A DNA stretch of 64,000 nt, from positions 248,001 through 312,000 of the forward strand of contig NZ_JOEM01000016.1 in the NCBI RefSeq assembly GCF_000718135.1. Direction: 5' to 3'. Both the position numbers and the translations under genes were made by a program. Below, piece after piece: positions 7,886-18,225 of this stretch; within the stretch, counting starts at the first letter, position 1, and each line of letters opens with the position of its first letter. The DNA is from Streptomyces cyaneofuscatus (GTDB lineage: Bacteria; Actinomycetota; Actinomycetes; Streptomycetales; Streptomycetaceae). The notes below the pieces were generated by a model. That model ran no database searches. It saw only the letters and a list, made by a program, of their open reading frames with translations, and was not told where the DNA came from.

Positions 7886-9066
7886 CCCGACGACGACCCC
7901 ACCGCGTCCTCGCCGCGGTCTGCGCCGCCGCCGTCCTCGCGCTCACCCCCGCATCCCCCGCCCACGCGGACGCCATCCGCGACCAGCAGTGGGCCCTGGC
8001 GGCCCTGCGCACCGACCGCGCCTGGCAGACGACCAAGGGCGCGGGCGTCACCGTCGCCGTCCTGGACACCGGGGTCGACGGCACCCACCCCGACCTCGTC
8101 GGCCAGGTGCTCCCCGGCAAGGACCTCGTCGGCTTCGGCGCCGGCAAGGGCGACCCCTCCTGGGCCCTCCACGGCACCGCGATGGCCGGGATCATCGCCG
8201 GACGCGGCAACGGCCCCGGCCGCGCCGACGGCGTCCTCGGCATCGCGCCCGAGGTCAGGATCCTGCCCGTGCGGGTGATCCTGGAGTCCAAGGACCCGGC
8301 CCGCGCCAAGGCCCGCAAGACCCGTGGCACCGCGCTGGCCCAGGGCATCCGCTGGGCCGCCGACAACGGCGCCGACGTCATCAACCTCTCCCTGGGCGAC
8401 GACAGCGAGTCCGCCCACCCGGACCCGGGCGAGGACTCCGCCATCCAGTACGCCCTGTCCAAGGGCATCTCCGTGGTCGCCTCGGCGGGCAACGGCGGCG
8501 AGAAGGGTGACCGGATCTCCTACCCGGCCGCCTACCCCGGCGTGATCGCGGTCGCCGCCGTCGACGAGTACGGCACCCACGCCTCCTTCTCCACCCGCCG
8601 CTGGTACGCCACCGTCAGCGCGCCGGGCGTGGACATCGTCGTCGCCAACCCGGACGGCCACTACTACATCGAGTGGGGTACGTCGGCGGCCGCCGCGTTC
8701 GTCTCCGGGGCCGTCGCCCTGGTCCGCGCGGCCCACCCCGGCCTCGACCCCGCCCAGATCAAGAAGCTCCTCGCCGACACCGCCCGCGACGCCCCCGTCG
8801 AGGGCCGCGACGATGCCCGCGGCTACGGCATCGTCGATCCGGCGGAGGCCATCGAGGCGGGCTCCCGGCTGCGCCCCGGGGAGCTGAGCGCCCAGACCGC
8901 CACGGCGGGTCACCGCAGGAAGTTCTTCGGCCCCGGCCCGACCCCGCCGCCCGCCGCCGACGACCCGGTCAACTGGGCGGCCCCGCTCGCGGGCGGTCTG
9001 GGCGCGGCCCTGCTGGCAGCGGCCGTCGTCCTGTGGCGCGGCCGGAACGCCCCCGGCCACCGCTGA
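7882..9066 (+). CDS. Mycosin-like S8 (subtilisin-family) serine protease, membrane-anchored
   Basis: A 394-residue protein: Sec signal peptide (cleavage probably after AHA near residue 30), catalytic domain, disordered linker and a C-terminal transmembrane helix (AGGLGAALLAAAVVLWRGR) that would tether it outside the cell. The triad is visible: Asp in VAVLDTGVDGTHPDL, His in WALHGTAMAGIIAG, Ser in WGTSAAAAFVSGAVAL. The Ser motif is atypical, because most subtilases have GTSMAAP. The domain order is that of type VII secretion mycosins (MycP), which act beside an ESX channel, yet no EccC/EsxAB genes are in this window. The start overlaps the preceding gene by four bases. Confidence 0.85.
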   Translation: MTRRRPHRVLAAVCAAAVLALTPASPAHADAIRDQQWALAALRTDRAWQTTKGAGVTVAVLDTGVDGTHPDLVGQVLPGKDLVGFGAGKGDPSWALHGTAMAGIIAGRGNGPGRADGVLGIAPEVRILPVRVILESKDPARAKARKTRGTALAQGIRWAADNGADVINLSLGDDSESAHPDPGEDSAIQYALSKGISVVASAGNGGEKGDRISYPAAYPGVIAVAAVDEYGTHASFSTRRWYATVSAPGVDIVVANPDGHYYIEWGTSAAAAFVSGAVALVRAAHPGLDPAQIKKLLADTARDAPVEGRDDARGYGIVDPAEAIEAGSRLRPGELSAQTATAGHRRKFFGPGPTPPPAADDPVNWAAPLAGGLGAALLAAAVVLWRGRNAPGHR

Positions 9067-9110
9067 ACCCCAGGCTCAGCGGCCACGCCGCCAGGCACTA
9101 CTCTCGACCC

Positions 9111-9839
9111 GTGGCGCTCAAGAACATCCCGGACTCCGGTTTCTCCGACGACGACGGCTCGGCCTCCCCCGCCCTGACCGGCGCACTCGACGCCTGGTCG
9201 CGGGACCGGACCGCCGTCGGCCCGGTCCTCGCGGCCCTCCGGGACGCCCGGCTCCTCGTCCCCGTCGTGGCCGTCCTCGGCGAGGTCGAGGAGGACGAGA
9301 ACGGGCTGCGGCGCGAGAAGACCAGCGACATGGCTGTCCCCACCCTCACGGCGGGCGACCGGCGTGCGCTGCCCGCCTTCACCTCGACCGACTCGCTGGC
9401 CCGCTGGGACCCCGAGGCCCGCCCCGTCGCCGTACCGCTGCACCAGGCCCTCCAGGCCGCCGCGCACGAGAAGGCCGACACCGTGGTGCTGGACCTCGCC
9501 GGGCCCGTCGCCTTCGAGCTCAGCGGCCAGGCGCTCCTGGCCCTGGCGGAGAACCGCACCAGCACCGACCCGCTCCAGGACCCGGCGGTGATCGACGCCG
9601 TACGGGAGGTGGTCGCCGCCGAACCTGCCGTGCTCCGCGCCCACCTCGGCCCGGGCCGGGCGGACGGCACCCTCGCCCTGGTCCTCGCCCCGGACGCGGT
9701 CCCCGCCGAGGCGGTCCGCCGGGTGGCCGAGGCGCTCTCCGGCAGCGAGGCGCTGAGGGCCCGCTTGGTCGGCGGGCTGGACCTGGCGCTGCTGCCGGCC
9801 GGAGCCGCCGCACCGGGGGAGCCCCTCTTCAGCCGCTGA
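9111..9839 (+). CDS. SseB-domain protein
   Basis: A 242-residue cytoplasmic protein. Its N-terminal half (RLLVPVVAVLGEVEEDENGL, TSDMAVPTLTAGDRRALPAF, FTSTDSLARW) matches the SseB N-terminal domain, found in bacterial stress-tolerance and effector-related proteins; the biochemical role is unclear. The start is GTG 9111 with no Shine-Dalgarno; TACTCT ends six bases upstream, so the transcript is probably leaderless. It lies after the protease gene on the same strand but with its own promoter-like box, and converges on the DUF1844 gene across a shared hairpin. Confidence 0.8.
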   Translation: MALKNIPDSGFSDDDGSASPALTGALDAWSRDRTAVGPVLAALRDARLLVPVVAVLGEVEEDENGLRREKTSDMAVPTLTAGDRRALPAFTSTDSLARWDPEARPVAVPLHQALQAAAHEKADTVVLDLAGPVAFELSGQALLALAENRTSTDPLQDPAVIDAVREVVAAEPAVLRAHLGPGRADGTLALVLAPDAVPAEAVRRVAEALSGSEALRARLVGGLDLALLPAGAAAPGEPLFSR

Positions 9840-9853
9840 GCCCGGACACGCGA

Positions 9854-9887
9854 GAGCCCGCCGCCCCGACGAGGGGGAGGCGGGCTC
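9854..9887. terminator. Shared terminator hairpin between SseB and DUF1844 genes
   Basis: GAGCCCGCC (9854-9862) pairs with GGCGGGCTC (9879-9887). It lies between two convergent stop codons and could serve both strands. Confidence 0.65.
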
Positions 9888-9908
9888 ACGTACGTACGAA
9901 AAGGGTGT

Positions 9909-10274
9909 CTAGCCGTAGACCGGGCCCGTGTACTTCTCGCCGGGGCCCTTGCCGGGCTCGTCCGGCACCAGCGAGGCCTCGCGGAAGGCGAGCTGGAGCG
10001 ACTTCAGGCCGTCGCGCAGCGGGGAGGCGTGGAAGGTGCTGATCTCCGTGGTGGAGGCGTCCAGCAGTCCGGCCAGCGCGTGGACCAGCTTGCGGGCCTC
10101 GTCGAGGTCCTTGTGGTCCTCGCCCTCCTCGGTGAGGCCGAGCTTCACCGCCGCCGCGCTCATCAGGTTGACGGCGACCGTCACGATGACCTCGACGGCC
10201 GGGACCTCCGCGATGTCGCGGGCCATGGCGTCGAAGCCGGGGTTCTCACTGCTGGTGGGGGTCGCGTCGCTCAT
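9909..10274 (-). CDS. DUF1844 protein
   Basis: A 121-residue protein. The core (VNLMSAAAVKLGLTEEGEDH, DLDEARKLVHALAGLLD) is the DUF1844 family, a short helical domain found upstream of infC in many streptomycetes; its function is unknown. I chose ATG 10274 rather than GTG 10280, because TATCGT ends six bases before the ATG and there is no ribosome-binding site, indicating a leaderless mRNA. It is divergent from the infC operon. Confidence 0.8.
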   Translation of the reverse strand: MSDATPTSSENPGFDAMARDIAEVPAVEVIVTVAVNLMSAAAVKLGLTEEGEDHKDLDEARKLVHALAGLLDASTTEISTFHASPLRDGLKSLQLAFREASLVPDEPGKGPGEKYTGPVYG

Positions 10275-10358
10275 GCCCACACGATAAGGCCCGGCGGCTG
10301 CCGTCCTTCGCGCGGGAGCCCCGCGGACGCAGGATTAGCGCCCCCGCGACCGGGCTGC

Positions 10359-10659
10359 TAACCTTGTGTAACGACCGGCCGGACACCTATGTGCTCGGCC
10401 CACAAGTGGAGGCTCCGATCTCCCACCTGACCGTCCTCACGGACGGCGGGTCACCGGTCAGGCGGTCCCCATCGTTCCGTACGGACGATGGAGCCGCTCG
10501 ATGCGCCCCGCGGTTGACCGCGGCGGTGCTCCGGTAGTTATGGAGCCCCGCCTGTGTCCCGTCCGGGGCATTTTTGCGGTTCCGGCTCGGTTGGTCTTGA
10601 GACACACACGTAACGCGGCTGTCCGCCAGGCGGTCGCGTGGTGCTACCGAGGAGGATCC
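10359..10659 (+). promoter_or_regulatory. Promoter and structured 5' leader of infC-rpmI-rplT
   Basis: TAACCT (10359-10364) is a fair -10 box, giving a leader of about 290 nt. The leader can fold into several stems: CCTGACCG (10426-10433) with CGGTCAGG (10455-10462), the bulged hairpin 10470-10490 (CATCGT/ACGATG), CCGCGGT/ACCGCGG at 10508-10523, and the terminator-like hairpin at 10545-10575. A ribosome site GAGGAGG (10649-10655) stands before an ATC codon. A long structured leader with a terminator suggests attenuation, possibly by L20 or IF-3 level; the mechanism is inferred. Confidence 0.55.
10545..10575 (+). terminator. Candidate attenuator terminator in the infC leader
   Basis: GCCCCG (10545-10550) pairs with CGGGGC (10564-10569), followed at once by ATTTTT (10570-10575). 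This is one of very few U-tract terminators in the window, and it lies 85 bases upstream of the infC start. A second GCCCCG at 10505-10510 could compete for the same 3' arm. Confidence 0.6.
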
Positions 10660-11319
10660 ATCAGCGCCGAGCCCCGCATCAACGACCGGATTCGCGTTCC
10701 CGAGGTCCGACTTGTCGGTCCCAGCGGCGAGCAGGTCGGGATTGTTCCGCTTGCCAAGGCCCTGGAGCTCGCACAGGAGTATGACCTCGACCTGGTCGAG
10801 GTGGCGGCGACAGCCCGTCCGCCCGTGTGCAAGCTCATGGACTACGGGAAGTTCAAGTACGAGTCGGCCATGAAGGCCCGTGAGGCGCGCAAGAACCAGG
10901 CGCACACGGTCATCAAGGAGATGAAGCTCCGGCCGAAGATCGACCCGCACGACTATGACACCAAGAAGGGTCACGTCGTCCGGTTCCTCAAGCAGGGCGA
11001 CAAGGTCAAGATCACGATCATGTTCCGTGGTCGTGAGCAGTCCCGCCCGGAGCTGGGCTTCCGACTGCTCCAGCGTCTCGCTTCGGACGTGGAGGACCTG
11101 GGCTTCATCGAGTCCAACCCGAAGCAGGACGGCCGGAACATGATCATGGTTCTGGGCCCGCACAAGAAGAAGACCGAAGCCATGGCCGAGGCCCGTGAGG
11201 CCCAGGCCGCCCGCAAGGCGGAGCGTCAGGGCACGACCGACGCCGCGCCCGAGGGCGACACCGCTGAGGCTCCGGCCGAAGCGGCCGAGGCTCCGGCCGA
11301 GACACCTTCCGAGGCGTGA
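10660..11319 (+). CDS. infC: Translation initiation factor IF-3
   Basis: A 219-residue protein. IF-3 binds the 30S subunit, prevents premature 50S joining and checks the initiator tRNA and start codon. The N-domain ([40 protein letters not shown]) and C-domain ([39 protein letters not shown]) are fully conserved. An Ala/Glu-rich tail of about 40 residues is an actinobacterial addition. No ATG or GTG fits the conserved N-terminus; an ATC codon at 10660 sits four bases after GAGGAGG. infC is known in other bacteria to use AUU/AUC so that IF-3 represses its own translation, and the same appears true here. It is first in an operon with rpmI and rplT. Confidence 0.95.
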   Translation: MSAEPRINDRIRVPEVRLVGPSGEQVGIVPLAKALELAQEYDLDLVEVAATARPPVCKLMDYGKFKYESAMKAREARKNQAHTVIKEMKLRPKIDPHDYDTKKGHVVRFLKQGDKVKITIMFRGREQSRPELGFRLLQRLASDVEDLGFIESNPKQDGRNMIMVLGPHKKKTEAMAEAREAQAARKAERQGTTDAAPEGDTAEAPAEAAEAPAETPSEA

Positions 11320-11440
11320 CCTTCGGGGGCTGCCATCCAGGCGCCCCCGGGTCCCCCCGGAATCCCATAGAGATCTGACGCCCCTGCAGTCCGGTGCCCG
11401 GCACCGTGAGGGGCGCCACTGACGAGGAGAGAACGGCGCG

Positions 11441-11635
11441 ATGCCGAAGAACAAGACGCACAGCGGTGCCAGCAAGCGCTTCAAGATCACCGGCTCCGGC
11501 AAGGTGCTCCGTGAGAGGGCCGGCAAGCGCCACCTTCTCGAGCACAAGTCGTCCAAGAAGACCCGCTCGCTGACCGGCACGGTCGTCGTGGCTCCGGCCG
11601 ACGCCAAGAAGATCAAGAAGCTTCTCGGCAAGTGA
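11441..11635 (+). CDS. rpmI: Ribosomal protein L35
   Basis: A 64-residue basic protein of the 50S subunit. [20 protein letters not shown] is the standard L35 opening and the length is normal. AGGAGAG lies before the ATG. The intergenic spacers on either side contain GC hairpins (for example GGTCCGG/CCGGACC at 11636-11652 just after the stop), which may tune L35 and L20 output. Middle gene of infC-rpmI-rplT. Confidence 0.97.
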   Translation: MPKNKTHSGASKRFKITGSGKVLRERAGKRHLLEHKSSKKTRSLTGTVVVAPADAKKIKKLLGK

Positions 11636-11743
11636 GGTCCGGCCCCCGGACCTTCTCCGGGGGCACGACCTCGATCACACCGGGACCAATTCGTTTCCGG
11701 GCCGTGTGAAGACACCCACGGCCCCGCTACAAGGAGTTAACTA

Positions 11744-12127
11744 GTGGCACGCGTCAAGCGGGCAGTCAACGCCCACAAGAAGCGCCGGGCAATCCTCGAG
11801 GCGGCCAAGGGCTACCGCGGGCAGCGCTCGCGCCTGTACCGCAAGGCCAAGGAGCAGGTCACCCACTCCCTGGTCTACAACTACAACGACCGCAAGAAGC
11901 GCAAGGGCGACTTCCGTCAGCTGTGGATCCAGCGCATCAACGCCGCTGCCCGCCAGAACGGCATGACGTACAACCGCCTCATCCAGGGTCTGAAGGCCGC
12001 CAACATCGAGGTGGACCGCAAGATCCTGGCCGAGCTCGCGGTCAACGACGCCAACGCGTTCGCCGCTCTCGTCGAGGTCGCTCAGAAGGCCCTCCCGAGC
12101 GACGTCAACGCCCCGAAGGCCGCCTGA
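11744..12127 (+). CDS. rplT: Ribosomal protein L20
   Basis: A 127-residue 23S-binding protein needed for early 50S assembly. [20 protein letters not shown] and [20 protein letters not shown] are diagnostic. It starts at GTG 11744 behind AAGGAG. In other bacteria L20 binds its own operon leader to repress expression; the structured infC leader here makes a similar loop possible. The gene is followed by a strong hairpin. Confidence 0.97.
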   Translation: MARVKRAVNAHKKRRAILEAAKGYRGQRSRLYRKAKEQVTHSLVYNYNDRKKRKGDFRQLWIQRINAAARQNGMTYNRLIQGLKAANIEVDRKILAELAVNDANAFAALVEVAQKALPSDVNAPKAA

Positions 12128-12155
12128 TCCAGGCGCCACCTTCCAGGTACGTGAA

Positions 12156-12190
12156 CCGGACCCGCAGGCGCACGCCGTCTGCGGGTCCGG
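12156..12190 (+). terminator. Terminator hairpin of the infC operon
   Basis: CCGGACCCGCAG (12156-12167) pairs perfectly with CTGCGGGTCCGG (12179-12190), a 12-bp stem 28 bases after the rplT stop. It has no U-tract. Confidence 0.75.
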
Positions 12191-12240
12191 TGCGTTGACC
12201 CCCATCCCCATCCCGTACGCAGAGAGGCTCGCCGCCGACC

Positions 12241-13086
12241 ATGGGCACCCCCGAACTGATCTCCCCGCGCTCCCCGCGCGTCGCCGCCGCCCGCCGGCTG
12301 GCCCGCCGCAACTTCCGCGGCAAGGAGCGCAGGTTCATCGCCGAGGGACCCCAGGCCGTGCGCGAGGCCGCCGCCCACCGGGGCGGGGACGGCGAGCCGA
12401 CGCTCATCGAGCTGTTCGCCACCCCCGAGGCCGCCGACCGGTACGCCGACATCGTCGACGCCGCCCACGCGGCGGGGGCCCGGGTCCACCTGGCCGGCGA
12501 CGACGTCCTCGCCGACGTCTCGCAGACCGTCACCCCGCAAGGTCTGATCGGCGTCTGCCGCTTCCTGGATTCCCCGTTCCAGGAGATCCTCGACGCGAAG
12601 CCCACCCTGGTGGCGGTTCTGGCCAACGTCCGCGACCCCGGGAACGCCGGTACGGTACTGCGCTGCGCGGACGCCGCGGGCGCCGACGCGGTGGTGCTCA
12701 CCGACGCCTCCGTGGACCTGTACAACCCCAAGTCCGTACGGGCGTCGGTCGGTTCGCTCTTCCACCTGCCCGTCGCCGTGGGCGTCCCCGTCGAGCAGGC
12801 CGTGCAGGGGCTCCGGGACGCCGGGGTGCGCATCCTCGCCGCCGACGGCGCCGGGGACGACGACCTGGATGACGAGCTGGACGCGGGCACCATGGGCGGG
12901 CCCACCGCCTGGGTCTTCGGTAACGAGGCCTGGGGGCTGCCTGAGGAGACCCGGGCGCTCGCCGACGCCGTCGTCCGCGTCCCCATCCACGGCAAGGCGG
13001 AGAGCCTCAACCTCGCCACCGCCGCCGCCGTCTGCCTCTACGCCTCCGCCCGCGCCCAGCGGCCGCGCCGCGCCCCCGAGGCGTAA
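12241..13086 (+). CDS. SpoU/TrmH-family RNA 2'-O-methyltransferase
   Basis: A 281-residue SPOUT enzyme that transfers methyl from S-adenosylmethionine to a ribose 2'-OH in rRNA or tRNA. A substrate-binding N-domain (ARRNFRGKERRFIAEGPQAV) is followed by the knotted domain with motif 1 (NVRDPGNAGTVLRCADAAGA), motif 2 (WVFGNEAWGL) and motif 3 (VPIHGKAESLNLATAAAV). The target nucleotide is not predictable. Its place between rplT and pheS is conserved in streptomycetes, in keeping with a translation role. ATG 12241 lacks a close Shine-Dalgarno; AGAGAGG lies about 17 bases upstream. Confidence 0.88.
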   Translation: MGTPELISPRSPRVAAARRLARRNFRGKERRFIAEGPQAVREAAAHRGGDGEPTLIELFATPEAADRYADIVDAAHAAGARVHLAGDDVLADVSQTVTPQGLIGVCRFLDSPFQEILDAKPTLVAVLANVRDPGNAGTVLRCADAAGADAVVLTDASVDLYNPKSVRASVGSLFHLPVAVGVPVEQAVQGLRDAGVRILAADGAGDDDLDDELDAGTMGGPTAWVFGNEAWGLPEETRALADAVVRVPIHGKAESLNLATAAAVCLYASARAQRPRRAPEA

Positions 13087-13258
13087 CTCCACGTCTTCCG
13101 ACGGCCCGTCACCGAACGGTCCCGGCCATTCCGCTTTTCCGCCCACCGGCGCACTCCCACCGCGCGCCCCCACAGGGTGTCGCGGGTTCGCCGACGGCTA
13201 GTAGGGTGACGAACTCGGGGGCCCACTGCACCGGTTCGAGAGGTGGGGATAGGGGAAA

Positions 13259-14404
13259 ATGGCTGTCGGCATGAGCTCGCCGCGACCGGCGCACACCGCT
13301 GCCGGAAGCGCGGACGGCACCGGCGTCGGACACCTGGACGCCCTCCCCGCCGGCCTCGACCCCGACGACCTGCCCGACGGGCTCGTCGTCGCCGACGCCG
13401 ACGGCCGCGTCGTCTGCTTCAACGCCGCCGCCGCCCGCATCACCGCCACCCCCCGCGCAGAGGCGATCGGCCGCCCCCTGGAGGCGGCCCTCCCGCTGGA
13501 GGACCTCAAGGGCAAACGCTGGTGGGCGCTGACCGACCCGTACGGCGGCCTCGCCACCCGTAACGGCCAGCCCGAGCGCAACCTGCTGCTGCCCGGCGGG
13601 CGCGAGGTGCTGGTCTCCGCCCGTTACGTACGCGAGCACCCGCTCGGCCCGGTGCGCCGGGTCGTCGTCTCGTTGCGCGGCACCGAGGCCCGCCGGCGTA
13701 CCGAACGCAGCCACGCCGAGCTGATCGCCACCGTCGCGCACGAGCTGCGCTCCCCGCTGACCTCGGTCAAAGGGTTCACCGCCACCCTGCTCGCCAAATG
13801 GGAACGGTTCACCGACGACCAGAAGCGGCTGATGCTGGAGACCGTCGACGCCGACGCGGGCCGGGTCACCCGGCTCATCGCCGAGCTGCTCGACATCTCC
13901 CGGATCGACTCCGGCCGCCTGGAGCTGCGCCGCCAGCCGGTCGACATCTCCGCCGCCGTCGCCCGCCACATCCAGGCCCTCATCGCGGGCGGCCAGGCCC
14001 CCGAGCGCTTCCGGGTCCACGCCCGGGGCCCGCTGCCCGCCCTGTGGGCCGACCCCGACAAGATCGACCAGATCCTCGGGAACCTCCTGGAAAACGCGGT
14101 GCGTCACGGCGAGGGAACCGTCACCATGGAGATCGCCCCCGCACCCGCGCCGGGTGCCTGCGACGAGATGGGAACGGCGGTCACCGTGAGCGACGAGGGC
14201 CCCGGCATCCCCGAGGAGTCGATGGGCCGTGTCTTCACCCGCTTCTGGCGGGGGAGCAAGCGCGGCGGCACCGGCCTGGGCCTCTACATCGTCAAGGGCA
14301 TCGTCGAGGCGCACGGCGGGACCATCACCGTCGGCCGGGGCCCCGGCGGCGGGGCCGAGTTCCGATTTATTCTGCCCGTGAGCATGCCCGCCTACCTGGC
14401 GTGA
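13259..14404 (+). CDS. Orphan PAS sensor histidine kinase
   Basis: A 381-residue soluble kinase with no transmembrane helix. A PAS domain (about 38-130; LPDGLVVADADGRVVCFNAA) is followed by the HisKA dimerisation domain with the phosphoacceptor His in VAHELRSPLTSVKGF, then the HATPase domain with N box (LGNLLENAVRHGEG), G1 (DEGPGIPEE) and G2 (GGTGLGLYIVKGIVEAHGG). No response regulator is adjacent, so its partner is elsewhere. TAGGGT at about 13202 may be its -10. ATG 13259 is preceded by a purine-rich stretch. The signal sensed is unknown; location before pheST is conserved in streptomycetes. Confidence 0.85.
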   Translation: MAVGMSSPRPAHTAAGSADGTGVGHLDALPAGLDPDDLPDGLVVADADGRVVCFNAAAARITATPRAEAIGRPLEAALPLEDLKGKRWWALTDPYGGLATRNGQPERNLLLPGGREVLVSARYVREHPLGPVRRVVVSLRGTEARRRTERSHAELIATVAHELRSPLTSVKGFTATLLAKWERFTDDQKRLMLETVDADAGRVTRLIAELLDISRIDSGRLELRRQPVDISAAVARHIQALIAGGQAPERFRVHARGPLPALWADPDKIDQILGNLLENAVRHGEGTVTMEIAPAPAPGACDEMGTAVTVSDEGPGIPEESMGRVFTRFWRGSKRGGTGLGLYIVKGIVEAHGGTITVGRGPGGGAEFRFILPVSMPAYLA

Positions 14405-14439
14405 GCGGCCCACGGGCGCCCCGACCGTCCTGCGGCCTT

Positions 14440-15659
<1,220 letters not shown>

Positions 15660-15660
<1 letters not shown>

Positions 15661-18173
15661 TGCGCGTCCCGCTTTCCTGGCTGCGGGAGTACGTCGACCT
15701 GCCGGCGACGGAGACCGGCCGTGACGTACAGGCCAAGCTCGTCTCCGTCGGCCTGGAGGTCGAGACCGTCGAGCAGATCGGCGCGGGCCTCAAGGGCCCC
15801 CTGGTCGTCGGCAAGGTCCTGACCATCGAGGAGCTGGAGGGGTTCAAGAAGCCCATCCGCTTCTGCACGGTCGACGTCGGCTCCGCCAACGGCACCGGCG
15901 AACCGCAGGAGATCGTCTGCGGCGCCCGTAACTTCTCGGTCGGCGACAAGGTCGTCGTGGTCCTCCCGGGCGCGGTCCTGCCCGGCGACTTCGCGATCGC
16001 CGCCCGCAAGACGTACGGCAAGACCTCTCACGGCATGATCTGCTCCACCGACGAGCTCGGCATGGGCGACGACGGCACGCACGGCATCATCGTCCTGCCG
16101 CCCGAGCACGAGGTCGGCACCGACGCGATCGAGCTGCTCCAGCTCGTCGACGAGGTCCTCGACATCGCCGTCACCCCCGACCGGGGCTACTGCCTGTCGA
16201 TGCGCGGTGTCGCCCGCGAGACCGCCACCGCGTACGGGCTGCCGCTGCGCGACCCGGCGCTCCTGGACGTGCCCGCGCCCAACGCGTACGGCTACCCGGT
16301 CCAGATCAGCGACCCGATCGGCTGCGACCGCTTCACCGCGCGCACCGTGACCGGTCTCCAGCCCGAGGCCCGCTCCCCGATCTGGATGCAGCGCCGCCTC
16401 CAGAAGGCCGGGATGCGGCCGATCTCGCTGGCCGTCGACATCACCAACTACGTGATGCTGGAGCTCGGCCAGCCGCTGCACGCCTACGACCGCAACCGGG
16501 TCGACGGCCCGATCGGCGTGCGCCGCGCCACCCAGGGCGAGAAGCTCACCACGCTGGACGGCACCGTCCGCGTGCTGGACGCCGAGGACCTGGTCATCAC
16601 CGACAACCGCGGGCCGATCGGCCTCGCGGGCGTCATGGGCGGCGCCAACACCGAGATCGCCGACGCGGACGGCGAGCACGCGCTCACCACCGAGGTCGTC
16701 GTCGAGGCCGCGCACTTCGACGCGATCTCGATCGCCCGCACCGCGCGCCGCCACAAGCTGTCCTCCGAGGCGTCCAAGCGCTTCGAGCGCGGCGTCGACC
16801 CGCAGGCGGCCGCAGCGGCGGCGCAGCGCACGGTGGACCTGCTGGTCCTCCTCGCGGGCGGCACCGCCGAGGCCGGGGTCACTGAGATCACCGCGCCTCA
16901 CGCGCCCCGCACCATCGCCATGCCGGCGAACCACCCGGACAAGGTGGCCGGTGTGGAGTACGGGCGCGAGACCGTCGTCCGCCGCCTCCAGGAGGTCGGC
17001 TGCGACGTCTACGGGCAGGACGAGCTGATCGTCACCGTCCCGTCCTGGCGGCCCGACCTCAACGAGCCGAACGACCTGGCCGAAGAGGTCATCCGCCTGG
17101 AGGGCTACGAGAACCTGCCCTCCACCCTGCCGACGCCCCCCTCCGGCCGAGGCCTCACCGACCGCCAGCGGCTGCACCGCCGCATCGGCCGGGCGCTGGC
17201 CGGAGCCGGGTACGTCGAGGCGCTGAGCTACCCGTTCATCGGCGACGCGGTCCTGGACCAGCTCGGCCTGGAGGCGGACGACGACCGCCGCCGTACGGTC
17301 AAGCTCGTCAACCCGATCTCCGACGAGGAACCGGCGCTGCGCACCACGCTGCTGCCGGGGCTCCTCGGCGCACTGCGGCGCAACGACGGCCGGGGCAGCC
17401 ACGATCTGGCGCTCTTCGAGACGGGCCTGGTCTTCCGGCCGACCGGCGAGGAGACCCCCGCCGTCCGCCTTCCGGTCGACCGCCGTCCCACCGACGAGGA
17501 GATCGCCGGACTCGACGCGGCCCTTCCGCGTCAGCCGCGCCGCGCCGCCGTCGTCCTCGCGGGCGCCCGCGAGCAGGCCGGCTGGTGGGGCAAGGGCACC
17601 CCGGCGACCTGGGCGGACGCGGTGGAGGCCGCCCGCTCCATCGCGGCCGAGGCCGGCGTGGAGGTCACCGTCCGCGCCGACCAGCACGCCCCGTGGCACC
17701 CGGGCCGCTGCGCCGCGCTGTACGTCACGGTGAACGGCGAGGAGACCCTCTTCGGACACGCGGGCGAGCTCCACCCGCGCGTCATCAAGGCGCTCCACCT
17801 GCCCGAGCGGACCTGCGCCGCCGAGGTCGAGCTGGACGTCCTGGAACAGGCCGTCGACGGAGCGCTCCAGGCGCCCCGGATCTCCACCTTCCCGGTGGCG
17901 ACCCAGGACGTCGCGCTCGTCGTCGCCGGGGACGTCCCGGCCGCCGACGTGGAGCGGGCGCTGCGCGAGGGCGCGGGTGAACTCCTCGAATCGCTGCGGC
18001 TGTTCGACGTCTTCACCGGCGAGCAGATCGGCGAGGGCAACAAGTCCCTGGCCTACGCGCTGCGCTTCCGCGCCCCCGACCGCACGCTGACCGTGGACGA
18101 GGCCTCGGCCGCCCGCGACAGCGCGGTGGCCCTGGCCGCCGAGCGCACGGGCGCGGTGCTGCGCGGAGCGTAG
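15660..18173 (+). CDS. pheT: Phenylalanine-tRNA ligase beta subunit
   Basis: An 837-residue subunit. Visible modules in order: N-terminal tRNA-binding OB domain (about 40-150, [20 protein letters not shown]), B3/B4 editing domain that hydrolyses Tyr-tRNA-Phe ([31 protein letters not shown]), B5 domain ([20 protein letters not shown]), the inactive catalytic-like domain ([14 protein letters not shown]) and the C-terminal FDX-ACB anticodon-binding domain (about 745-837, [20 protein letters not shown]). Length is normal. It ends 15 bases before a 17-bp perfect terminator stem. Confidence 0.97.
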
Positions 18174-18188
18174 TCCCGTGGCGCGTTG

Positions 18189-18225
18189 AGAAGGGGCGTA
18201 TCCGGCCACCGGATACGCCCCTTCT
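18189..18225. terminator. Strong pheST terminator hairpin
   Basis: AGAAGGGGCGTATCCGG (18189-18205) pairs perfectly over 17 bp with 18209-18225, loop CCA. A short pyrimidine stretch follows. Confidence 0.85.

Noticed and set aside
10501..10659. N-terminal extension of IF-3 from ATG 10501
   Set aside because: It would translate through the attenuator hairpin and add 53 non-conserved residues; the conserved protein begins at the ATC after GAGGAGG.
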